From NCBI GenBank assembly GCA_002968845.1, contig PVBG01000004.1, forward strand, positions 124,001 to 188,000: a DNA stretch of 64,000 nt, in the 5' to 3' direction. How positions within the stretch are numbered: position 1 is the first letter of the stretch; every line of letters begins with the position of its first letter. Below the pieces are notes generated by a model. The model made no database searches. It worked only from the letters and a program-made list of their open reading frames with translations, and was not told the DNA's origin. The position numbers were made by a program, and so were the translations under genes. Below, piece after piece: positions 17,523 through 25,187 of the stretch. This stretch comes from Neorhizobium tomejilense. Lineage in GTDB: Bacteria; Pseudomonadota; Alphaproteobacteria; Rhizobiales; Rhizobiaceae.

Positions 17523-19037
17523 GTGACGGACGTCGCCATCGAACTCCTGATCACCGGCCCTCGCAACGCGACCTTCCGCGTCGATGCCGAAAGGCATCTT
17601 CACACACGCGATGACGCGCTTGCCTGGCAGGTTCGGGAGATCGGCGGCGCGTTGGTCACCGAGGGGACGACACGGACCGTCGTCTTCTCGGTCGCCTCCC
17701 TTGAGCCGGGCACGACCTACTTTTTCCATGCAGGGGATGCCCGGCTCGAATTTACCACACGGCGGGAAACCGCCGCGATCGACATCCGCGATTTCGGCGC
17801 CTCGACGGACGCACAGGACAATGCGCCGGCGATCCAGCGGGCCATCGCGGTGCTCGCTCCCGGAGGCACGCTGAGAATACCGGCCGGGCGCTGGCTGAGC
17901 GGTCCGATCTTCCTCAAGAGCGACATGAGCCTGTTCCTCGAAGACGGCGCCGAGTTCGCGGCGATCGCCAACAGGCACGACTTTCCCATCCTGCCGGCGC
18001 GCCATGCGGATGGCCGCATTCTCGGCACCTGGGAAGGCGTGGCGGAGGCCTGCTACGCCAGCCTGGTCAACGCGATCGACTGCCGCAATGTTCATCTTGC
18101 CGGCACCGGCATCATCGACGGCGGCGGTGACCGCGGCGACTGGTGGTCGTGGCCGAAGGAAACACGCCAGGGCGCCAGGCGCCCCCGCACCATCTTCCTG
18201 TCGGCTTGCGAGGACGTCACCCTTTCCGGCCTCACCATCCGCAATTCGCCGTCCTGGACGGTCCACCCGGTTTTCTGCAAACGGCTCATCGCCGCGGATC
18301 TCACGATTGAGAACGATCCGGACTCCCCGAATACCGACGGTTTCAACCCCGAAAGCAGCTCCGATATCCGCCTTGTCGGCCTGCATATCTCGGTCGGCGA
18401 CGATTGCATCGCCCTCAAGGCCGGCAAACGCAGCCTTCTCGGTGGGCCCGACCGCCCGACCGAGCATGTGCGGATCGAGAACTGCCTGATGGAGCGCGGC
18501 CATGGCGCAGTGGTCATCGGCAGCGAGATGAGCGCCGGCATCAGCGACATCGCCATCCGAAACTGCCACTTCAAGGGAACGGATCGGGGGCTGCGTATCA
18601 AGACGCGCCGGGGACGCGGCGGCACGGTCGCCAACATCCGGCTCGCCGACAGCCTGATGGAGGACGTCGCAACCCCGGTCGCCGTCAATTCCTTTTATTT
18701 CTGCGATGCCGACGGCCGGTCCGATTACGTCCAGTCCCGGTCGCCGCTGCCGGTCTCCCTGGAGACGCCGAGCATAAGCTCGATCTCCGTCGAGAATGTT
18801 ACCGTTACCGGCGCACGAACGGCGGCCGCCGTCTTCTATGGCCTGCCGGAAGCGGCGATCCGCGACATTGCCTTCGAAAACTACACCGTCTCCTTCGCGC
18901 CGGATGCCGAGGCCGAAGTGCCGGAAATGGCCTCTCTACTCCTGCCGCTCCGGCATGCCGGGATCGTTGCGGAAAACGCCGTTTTCAGCCGCCTGGCGCG
19001 GCTTTCTCCGGTTTCCATTCATCCAGCTCAAGACTGA
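17523..19037 (+). CDS. GH28 polygalacturonase, cytoplasmic, with N-terminal FN3-like domain
   Basis: A 504-residue right-handed beta-helix glycosidase. The N-terminal about 85 residues look like a fibronectin-III-type beta domain (LEPGTTYFFHAG). The catalytic domain has all GH28 markers: NTDGFNPESS near 269, the catalytic Asp pair in VGDDCIALKAG near 292, HGAVVIGSE near 326, and RGLRIKTRRG near 356. No signal peptide is present, so it should act inside the cell, most likely as an exo-enzyme on imported oligogalacturonides. The start is GTG at 17523 with TGAGGA just upstream, overlapping the end of the binding-protein gene. Confidence 0.93.
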   Translation: MTDVAIELLITGPRNATFRVDAERHLHTRDDALAWQVREIGGALVTEGTTRTVVFSVASLEPGTTYFFHAGDARLEFTTRRETAAIDIRDFGASTDAQDNAPAIQRAIAVLAPGGTLRIPAGRWLSGPIFLKSDMSLFLEDGAEFAAIANRHDFPILPARHADGRILGTWEGVAEACYASLVNAIDCRNVHLAGTGIIDGGGDRGDWWSWPKETRQGARRPRTIFLSACEDVTLSGLTIRNSPSWTVHPVFCKRLIAADLTIENDPDSPNTDGFNPESSSDIRLVGLHISVGDDCIALKAGKRSLLGGPDRPTEHVRIENCLMERGHGAVVIGSEMSAGISDIAIRNCHFKGTDRGLRIKTRRGRGGTVANIRLADSLMEDVATPVAVNSFYFCDADGRSDYVQSRSPLPVSLETPSISSISVENVTVTGARTAAAVFYGLPEAAIRDIAFENYTVSFAPDAEAEVPEMASLLLPLRHAGIVAENAVFSRLARLSPVSIHPAQD

Positions 19038-19043
19038 AATCCA

Positions 19044-20189
19044 ATGCTTCAGGACTACTTCGAGAATTACGCGCGCGATTATGAATATTACAAAGGCGGC
19101 GCCTGGTGTTACGAGGACGGTTGCCTCTACCGCGGCCTGATCGCGCTTTACGAAGCGACCGGCGAGCGCCTGTGGCTGGATCATCTCATCCGTCTGGTGA
19201 GCGGCCAGATCGATGCGCAAGGCCGGCTTGTCGGCTACGCGATCGACGAGTTCAACATCGACAACATCCTGCCCGGCCGGGCGCTCGTCTTTCTCCATCG
19301 GCTGACGGGCGAAAACCGCTGGCTTGATGCCGCCGCACCGCTGGCGCGACAGCTCGAAACGCATCCGCGCACCGGCAGCGACGTCTATTGGCACAAGCTG
19401 CGTTACCCGCATCAGATCTGGCTGGACGGGCTTTACATGGCGCTGCCGTTCAAGGTGGAATACGCCCAGGCGGTCTCAAAACCCCAGGCCGTCGACGAAG
19501 CGCTCCGGCAGTTCACGACGGCGCTCGACCTCACCTATGACCGGCAGGCGGATCTTTATCGCCACGGTTACGACGAGGCCCGGCAACAGGCCTGGGCGGA
19601 TGCGGAAAGCGGCCTTTCGCCGGCCCATTGGGCAAGATCGATCGGCTGGCTGGCAATGGCCTTCGTCGACATCATCGAAAACCTGCCCGCCGGCGTGGCG
19701 CGGCGGGAGCTGACCGACCGCGCCGCGGCGCTGGCGTCCCGGATCATTGCCCTTCGCACCGCGGATCACCGCTGGCTGCAGGTGATCGACCGGCCGGACG
19801 AAGCGCAGAACTATCCCGAAAGCTCGGCCACGGCGATGTTCTCCTATTTCCTCCAGAAGCTCGCGCGGCTTGGCGGCCCCCCCGACGTTTCCGAGGCCGG
19901 TCGAGCGAGCCTGCAATCGCTGACGGGACAGGAGCTGCGGCGGGATGCTGATGGACGGCCGAGGCTTCACAACATCTGTTGCGTCGCAGGCCTCGGAGGC
20001 TTTAACGGCCGCTATCGCGACGGCACCGTCGGCTACTATCTTTCCGAGGAAATCCGCCCCGACGACATCAAGGGTGTCGGGCCACTGATGATGGCCTATG
20101 CGGAAACGCTGCTGGACACACAATCGATGATGTCCCAGTCTGGGCGGATGGGAGACCAGGTCGAGCTCAGCGCCGCCGTCAAACGATAG
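19044..20189 (+). CDS. GH105 unsaturated rhamnogalacturonyl/galacturonyl hydrolase
   Basis: A 381-residue (alpha/alpha)6-barrel enzyme of the YteR/YesR family, which hydrates and releases the terminal unsaturated uronate left by pectate or rhamnogalacturonan lyases. The catalytic aspartate is D128 in YPHQIWLDGLYMALPF, the hallmark motif, and a second conserved Asp lies near 74 in NIDNILPGR. No signal peptide is seen, so it is cytoplasmic. It lies 6 bases after the GH28 gene. Its product, after spontaneous opening, is the substrate of KduI encoded downstream. The methyltransferase element begins 11 bases after its stop. Confidence 0.92.
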   Translation: MLQDYFENYARDYEYYKGGAWCYEDGCLYRGLIALYEATGERLWLDHLIRLVSGQIDAQGRLVGYAIDEFNIDNILPGRALVFLHRLTGENRWLDAAAPLARQLETHPRTGSDVYWHKLRYPHQIWLDGLYMALPFKVEYAQAVSKPQAVDEALRQFTTALDLTYDRQADLYRHGYDEARQQAWADAESGLSPAHWARSIGWLAMAFVDIIENLPAGVARRELTDRAAALASRIIALRTADHRWLQVIDRPDEAQNYPESSATAMFSYFLQKLARLGGPPDVSEAGRASLQSLTGQELRRDADGRPRLHNICCVAGLGGFNGRYRDGTVGYYLSEEIRPDDIKGVGPLMMAYAETLLDTQSMMSQSGRMGDQVELSAAVKR

Positions 20190-20201
20190 CAACGCCCGGT
20201 A

Positions 20202-20222
20202 GTGTCCCAGATCGAACTTCTG
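20202..20222 (+). repeat. Left terminal inverted repeat of the methyltransferase element
   Basis: It begins with GTGTCCCAG and is preceded by TA. It pairs with 20979-20999 at 16 of 21 bases, with the five outermost bases identical. Confidence 0.6.
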
Positions 20223-20284
20223 CTATGGTTGGGAGATGGCCTCTCACTCGTTGGGGGCCCTTGTCTTGACGGAGGAGCGCTAAG

Positions 20285-20911
20285 ATGAGCACCGACAGGG
20301 ACACTGTGCGGTCCTATGATACGGTCGCGGCGGAGTACGCTGCTGAAGCGGCGTCGATGCCGGAATGGGTCGCGACAGAGATCGATGCGTTCGTGACCGG
20401 GCTGGGTGGCTCGGGGAGGGTACTGGAGATCGGAAGTGGCGGCGGGCGGGACGCACTTGAGCTTGAGAAGCGGGGGGTTAGCGTCCGGCGCACCGACATT
20501 TCGAAGGGTTTCGTCGAACTGCTTCGCGAGAGTGGCTTCGAGGCCGACCTGCTGGATCCGCTGACCGAAGACCTGGCCGACCCGCAGCGTCCCGGCACTC
20601 CATATGACGGGATCTGGGCCTGTGCCTGCCTGATCCACGTTGCGCGCAAAGATTTGCGCGTGGTGCTTGGACGGCTTGCCGAGGCGACCCGGTCCGGCGG
20701 CCGGTTGCACGCTTCGGTTAGAGAGGGTGATGGCGAGGATGTGTCCACACACGGCAGCGCTGCAGCGCCTCGGCGCTACGTCGAAACGTACTGGCGCGAG
20801 CCTGCCCTGCGATCCGCACTCACAGACGCTGGCTGGATCGTCAGCGAGATACGCCGGTGCGTCGGAAGCCCCGATGATTGGTGGCTGAGCGTTCGGGCGA
20901 GCCGGGCGTGA
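20285..20911 (+). CDS. Class I SAM-dependent methyltransferase (element cargo)
   Basis: A 208-residue Rossmann-fold methyltransferase. Motif I is VLEIGSGGGRD (46-56), followed by an acidic motif II region (RRTDIS) and motif IV-like WACACLIHVA. The substrate is unknown; the family includes many small-molecule methyltransferases. GGAGGAG lies 9 bases before the ATG. It lies wholly inside the inverted-repeat-bounded element and has no functional link to the pectin genes on either side. It may serve as a resistance or modification cargo gene. Confidence 0.85.
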   Translation: MSTDRDTVRSYDTVAAEYAAEAASMPEWVATEIDAFVTGLGGSGRVLEIGSGGGRDALELEKRGVSVRRTDISKGFVELLRESGFEADLLDPLTEDLADPQRPGTPYDGIWACACLIHVARKDLRVVLGRLAEATRSGGRLHASVREGDGEDVSTHGSAAAPRRYVETYWREPALRSALTDAGWIVSEIRRCVGSPDDWWLSVRASRA

Positions 20912-20978
20912 CGCACAGAGCTTTAGGTCCGGATGGACACCAGGCCGGGTAGACCGGACTTCCGGTTCGGGCCGAAAG

Positions 20979-20999
20979 CCGAAATTCAAACTGAGACAC
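20979..20999 (-). repeat. Right terminal inverted repeat of the methyltransferase element
   Basis: Read on the minus strand it begins GTGTCTCAG and is followed on the plus strand by TA at 21000-21001. It lies 41 bases before the kduI start. Confidence 0.6.
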
Positions 21000-21040
21000 T
21001 ATAAAGCGCGCTCGCGCCGACAAACAGGAGAAAACAGACC

Positions 21041-21889
21041 ATGACGATCGATGTCCGGACGCGCCATGCCGTTCACTACAGCCAGTCGGAGCGTATGACG
21101 AGCGCGGACTTGCGCGAGAAATTCGTGATCGAGAATCTGTTTGTCGCGGGGACGCTGCAGGCCGTCTATACCCACTATGACCGCATGCTGGTGGCTGGCG
21201 TCACGCCCACACAGGAAGGCCTCGGCGTCGGCAGCGAGCTGGAGAAACTTGTCGGCGCGGATTACCTCTTGGAACGCCGCGAGCTTGGTCTCATCAATAT
21301 CGGCGGACCGGGCCGCGTCATCGCCGACGGCAAGGCTTATGAGCTCCAGCCGATGGACGGGCTCTATCTCGGCAGGGGGACGAAGGAAATCTTCTTCGAG
21401 AGCGACGACCCGTCGGCGCCTGCGAAATTCTATATTAACAGTGCACCGGCGCACGCCACCTTACCCTCGCGGATCGTCAGCAGCGCAGAAGCGATCGAGA
21501 ACAATCTCGGCGACGGTGCCACGTCGAACAAGCGCAAGCTCTACCAGTATCTGCATCCGAAAGTGCTTCCCACCTGCCAGCTGCTGATGGGGTTGACCCG
21601 GCTGGAGACCGGCAGCGTCTGGAACACCATGCCGGCGCATCTGCATGACCGGCGGATGGAAGCCTATCTCTATTTCGAGATCCCGGAAAACGCCTTCGTC
21701 GTTCACCTGATGGGCCGGCCGGCGGCGACCAACCATCTGATCATCCGCAATGAACAGGCCGTGCTCTCCCCGCCCTGGTCGATCCATTGCGGCGCCGGCA
21801 CCGGTGCTTACGCCTTCATCTGGAGCATGGCCGGTGACAACCAGTCCTTCACCGACATGGACATGGTCGATATGAAGAGCCTCAAATAG
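21041..21889 (+). CDS. kduI: 5-dehydro-4-deoxy-D-glucuronate isomerase (KduI)
   Basis: A 282-residue cupin-fold zinc isomerase that converts 4-deoxy-L-threo-5-hexosulose uronate to 3-deoxy-D-glycero-2,5-hexodiulosonate in pectin breakdown. Zinc ligands are visible as H200, H202, E207 and H249, each four positions after the E. coli KduI ligands. The length matches the family. AGGAG lies 9 bases before the ATG. It takes the product of the GH105 enzyme. KduD and the later KdgK/KdgA steps are not next to it in this window, although the SDR at 2981 is of the same broad family as KduD. Confidence 0.96.
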   Translation: MTIDVRTRHAVHYSQSERMTSADLREKFVIENLFVAGTLQAVYTHYDRMLVAGVTPTQEGLGVGSELEKLVGADYLLERRELGLINIGGPGRVIADGKAYELQPMDGLYLGRGTKEIFFESDDPSAPAKFYINSAPAHATLPSRIVSSAEAIENNLGDGATSNKRKLYQYLHPKVLPTCQLLMGLTRLETGSVWNTMPAHLHDRRMEAYLYFEIPENAFVVHLMGRPAATNHLIIRNEQAVLSPPWSIHCGAGTGAYAFIWSMAGDNQSFTDMDMVDMKSLK

Positions 21890-21950
21890 AGGCCTCGAAG
21901 TCCATTCGCCACCGGAGCAGCGATGCTCGGACGGGCGGCGGCGGGAACCG

Positions 21951-23000
21951 TCAGACGGGCACTACACGCGGTTCCTGCCCAAGTACCATGCGATCGTCGG
22001 GATGCACGCCGCCCTTGCATGGCCCGGTGGAGCGGCGCTCGATGATCCTCGACGCGACCTGGACCCTGCGGGCGGGCGTCCCCGGCTGGCGCGGGTTCTC
22101 GATCCGCTCGAGCAGGAGCCGCAGGCCGACAGCTCCGCATTCCTGGCCTTCCATCCGCACCGTCGTCAAAGCTGGCGAGATCTGCTTTGCCGGCGAAAAA
22201 TCGCCAAAACCGACCACCGAGACATCATCGGGAATGCGATAGCCCTGGCCCAGGAGTTCGGAAACGACCGTAAGCGCCAAGCCGTCATGCGCGCAGAAGA
22301 AGGCGGTCGGCCGAGCGCCTTTTTCCTTCAGTGCGCGATAGGTTTCGGCAAAACCATTCTCCTCCTCGAACTGCAGGACATGCAACGTGACATCCGGGTG
22401 ACGCTCGGCGATTTCGCGCGCGCCATAAAAGCGCTCGCGGCGGCCGCGATAACCGGGGGTGCCATGGACATAGGCGATGGAACGGTGACCGAGGTCTACC
22501 AGGTATTGGATCACGGCCTGCCCCGCCTCATGGTCGGTGCCGGAGACCTGGTCGGCATCTTCGAGCGGATCGACCCAGCCGAACCGGATGATCGGAGTGC
22601 CGGTCGCCATCGCGGCGCGGATTGCCTCGCGGTCGTGCGGTCCGACCAGCAACAGCCCGGCACAGGTGCGCGCCAGTTCTTCAAGCTGCCCGTGGCTGTG
22701 GGTCCATAACATCCTGAGAGCCATGCCGAGCCTGTGCGCCTCTGCCTGGACCCCGTTCTGGATCTGCATGTGCAGCTCGCTGTTGACCGGATCGAGGTCG
22801 TGAAACACCACCGCGATATCGCCCGGCGCGGTCTGGCTGGCGGGCTTGCTATAGCCGAGACGCAGGGCTGTTTCGCGGATCCGCTCGCGGGTTTCCTCGC
22901 TGACGCCGCTCTTGCCCGACAACGATCTGGACACCGCATATTTCGAAAGGCCGACCTCGCGCGCGATGGTCTGCAAGGTGACCCGCCCCCTGTTTTTCAT
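21951..23000 (-). CDS. LacI-family transcriptional regulator
   Basis: A 349-residue repressor-type protein with an N-terminal HTH (VTLQTIAREVGLSKYAVSRSLSG), a hinge helix and a periplasmic-binding-protein-like sensor domain (70-340). The start at 23000 puts the HTH at residue 8 and has GAAGGGG upstream; the longer frame adds 21 residues of unlikely sequence. It is divergent from the Dpp-type sugar operon (23174 onward) and convergent with kduI. The first is the more likely target, with an oligosaccharide-derived ligand as inducer. Confidence 0.92.
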   Translation of the reverse strand: MKNRGRVTLQTIAREVGLSKYAVSRSLSGKSGVSEETRERIRETALRLGYSKPASQTAPGDIAVVFHDLDPVNSELHMQIQNGVQAEAHRLGMALRMLWTHSHGQLEELARTCAGLLLVGPHDREAIRAAMATGTPIIRFGWVDPLEDADQVSGTDHEAGQAVIQYLVDLGHRSIAYVHGTPGYRGRRERFYGAREIAERHPDVTLHVLQFEEENGFAETYRALKEKGARPTAFFCAHDGLALTVVSELLGQGYRIPDDVSVVGFGDFSPAKQISPALTTVRMEGQECGAVGLRLLLERIENPRQPGTPARRVQVASRIIERRSTGPCKGGVHPDDRMVLGQEPRVVPV

Positions 23001-23081
23001 TCCAGCCCCTTCTGCATCTGCCGCCTGGCGACACTGCTGCACTGCAAAACGCATTTTTCCCAAACAAGTCTACATAACACT

Positions 23082-23143
23082 TTACCTAACAGTATTCGAA
23101 TGCAAACTTTCCGTTATCCACGCCCAAGGGAAATAATAGGTAA
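23082..23143. promoter_or_regulatory. Candidate LacI-type operator region between the divergent genes
   Basis: ATTCGAAT at 23094-23101 is a perfect dyad with the central CG typical of LacI-family sites. TTACCTA at 23082-23088 and its complement TAGGTAA at 23137-23143 flank it as a wider inverted pair. The link to the LacI gene is inference from position. Confidence 0.3.
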
Positions 23144-23173
23144 CGGCGGGGACTGCGTGTGGAGGAGACACTC

Positions 23174-25099
23174 ATGATCAAGCTGAAACGTCGCGCGTTT
23201 CTGGCCGGAACTTCGGCCGTTTTGATTTTGCCGGCCCTGCCGGCTTTAGCCGTCGACTACAAGGAAGCGAGCCTCTTGAAGGATAAGGTCGCCGGTGGCG
23301 CCCTTCCTCCCGTCAAGGATCGGCTGCCCGCCAACCCCCTTGTCATCAAACCCCTTGAAAGCGTTGGTAAATACGGAGGCGATTGGAAGCTGGCGCTGGT
23401 CGGCGGCGGTTCGCTCTCGATGCTGTTCCGCTACCAGGCCTATGAACCTCTCCTGCGTTACACGCCCGACTGGTCGGGGGTGACGCTCAATGTCGCGGAA
23501 GCCTTTGAAGGCAATGCAGATTCCACCGTCTACACCATTCGCCTGCGCAAGGGCATGAAGTGGTCTGATGGACATCCCTACACCACCGCCGACGTCAAGT
23601 TCTGGTATGACACGGTGCTCACCGACAAACGCGTTGCCGTCACCAGCCAGGGCCACTGGAAGACCGCCGGCAAGCCCGCCAAGCTGGAAGTGGTCGACGA
23701 ACAGACCTTCAAGGTCATCTTTGAAAAACCTAACGGTATGTTCCCGCTGCAGGTCGCCTGGTCCAACTGGGATCACACCACGCGCTGCCCCAAGCATTAT
23801 CTCGAGCAATTCCATATCGACTACAATCCGAAAGCAGACGAGCTGGCCAAGCAGCGCGGTTTCCAGAGCTGGATCGCCGCATTCCAATCGGCCTCCGGCT
23901 TCCAGGACGACAACGCCTTCTTCCTCAATTCGTCGAAGAAGCCTTGCCTCAACGCCTGGTATTTCACGATCGCGCCTGGCGAAAACACCGAGCGCGTCGT
24001 GGCCGAACGCAACCCCTACTATTGGAAGGTCGATACCGCGGGCAATCAGTTGCCCTATATGGACCGCATCGTCTACCAGATGGTTGCCGATCCGCAGGTA
24101 CTGCTCTTGAAATGCATGCAGGGCGAAATCGACCTGATGGACCAGTATATCGCCACACCGAACAACAAGTCGGTTCTCTACGACGCGCGCAAGCAGGGCG
24201 ACTATGATTTCTACACGCTGACCTCGACCGAGGCCAACGTCATGAACTTCATCTTCAACCTCAACCACAATGACGAGACGAAGCGAAAGCTCTTCCGCAA
24301 CAAGAAGTTCCGCGCGGCCCTGTCGACGGCGCTCGATCGGCAGACGCTGATCGACGCGGTGCTGGTCGGCCAGGGCGCGGCCGCCCAGCCGTCGATCAAG
24401 GAAGGCGATCCGCTCTATAGCGATCAGCTCGCCAAGCAGTTCACCGAGTACAGCGTCGACAAGGCGAATGCCATGCTCGACGAGCTGGTCCCGAAGCGCG
24501 ACAGCCAGAATTTCCGTCTCGACGAGAAGGGCCGGCGGCTGACGATCATCTTCGAGATCGACCAGGCCCGCCCGATCTTCCTCGATCTCTTCCAGCTGGC
24601 GATCCCGATGTTCCAGGCGGTCGGCATCGATGCGCAGATGCGCACCATGGACCGCTCCCTCTGGGAGACCCGCGTGCGCCAGGGCCGCGATTTCGACGCG
24701 ACCGCGCATCAGTTCGGCGCCAATGGCGGCGTCGCGGCGATGCTCGATCCGCGCTACTACGTGCCGACCGACAGCAACGCGATGTATGCCCCGGCCTGGC
24801 AGCTCTGGTATCTCGATCCCAAGAACGCCAATGCCGAGGAGCCGCCGGAAGAGACCAAGAAGCTGCTCGCGCTCTACGACAAGCTGAAGGCGACATCGGA
24901 CCAGGCCGGCCAGCGCGAGATCATGAAACAGATCCTCCAGGGGGCCGCCGACAACTTCTATGTCTTCGGGATTTCGCAGCCGCCGGACGGCTACGGCATC
25001 GTCAAGAACAACATGAGGAACATCACCAAGACCATGCCGAACTCGTTCGGCTGGCCGACCCCTGCCCCGACCATGCCGGAGCAGTTCTACAAGGTCTGA
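23174..25099 (+). CDS. ABC transporter substrate-binding protein, family 5 (Dpp/Agp type), for oligosaccharide
   Basis: A 641-residue SBP_bac_5 protein, longer than peptide binders (about 530) and closer in size to rhizobial AgpA-type alpha-galactoside binders. The N-terminus has a twin-arginine-like leader (KLKRRAFLAGTS) and a likely cut after ALA near 24-26. Family features are LNVAEAFEGNADSTVYTIRLRKGMKWSDG and the later ALSTALDRQTLID. The start at 23174 follows GGAGGAG. It is the first gene of an operon with two glycosidase-like genes, so a sugar oligomer is a better guess than a peptide. Confidence 0.9.
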   Translation: MIKLKRRAFLAGTSAVLILPALPALAVDYKEASLLKDKVAGGALPPVKDRLPANPLVIKPLESVGKYGGDWKLALVGGGSLSMLFRYQAYEPLLRYTPDWSGVTLNVAEAFEGNADSTVYTIRLRKGMKWSDGHPYTTADVKFWYDTVLTDKRVAVTSQGHWKTAGKPAKLEVVDEQTFKVIFEKPNGMFPLQVAWSNWDHTTRCPKHYLEQFHIDYNPKADELAKQRGFQSWIAAFQSASGFQDDNAFFLNSSKKPCLNAWYFTIAPGENTERVVAERNPYYWKVDTAGNQLPYMDRIVYQMVADPQVLLLKCMQGEIDLMDQYIATPNNKSVLYDARKQGDYDFYTLTSTEANVMNFIFNLNHNDETKRKLFRNKKFRAALSTALDRQTLIDAVLVGQGAAAQPSIKEGDPLYSDQLAKQFTEYSVDKANAMLDELVPKRDSQNFRLDEKGRRLTIIFEIDQARPIFLDLFQLAIPMFQAVGIDAQMRTMDRSLWETRVRQGRDFDATAHQFGANGGVAAMLDPRYYVPTDSNAMYAPAWQLWYLDPKNANAEEPPEETKKLLALYDKLKATSDQAGQREIMKQILQGAADNFYVFGISQPPDGYGIVKNNMRNITKTMPNSFGWPTPAPTMPEQFYKV

Positions 25100-25127
25100 A
25101 GGCCTCGCCAATTGCGATGTTTTTCCG

Positions 25128-25153
25128 GGCGCCGGCGCAAGCCGGCCGGCGCC
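25128..25153 (+). terminator. Intercistronic hairpin after the binding-protein gene
   Basis: GGCGCCGGC (25128-25136) pairs perfectly with 25145-25153 across an 8-base loop in the 88-base gap. In transporter operons such stems often stabilise the binding-protein mRNA and reduce downstream read-through, which would give more binding protein than membrane parts. Confidence 0.5.
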
Positions 25154-25187
25154 ATGGGGCCCCTTTTTCCGATAACTGGATGCTATC

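Larger units (their letters stand above)
20200..21001 (+). mobile_element. Non-autonomous mobile element with terminal inverted repeats, TA flanks and a methyltransferase cargo gene
   Basis: Bases 20202-20222 (GTGTCCCAGATCGAACTTCTG) and the complement of 20979-20999 (GTGTCTCAGTTTGAATTTCGG) match at 16 of 21 positions as outward-ending inverted repeats. Each end is flanked by TA (20200-20201 and 21000-21001), as expected for a TA target duplication of the IS630/Tc1-mariner kind. Removing one TA copy plus the element would rejoin the GH105 stop region with the kduI leader. The about 800-bp interior has no transposase, only one methyltransferase gene, so movement would need a transposase in trans. 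The family assignment is inference. Confidence 0.55.
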
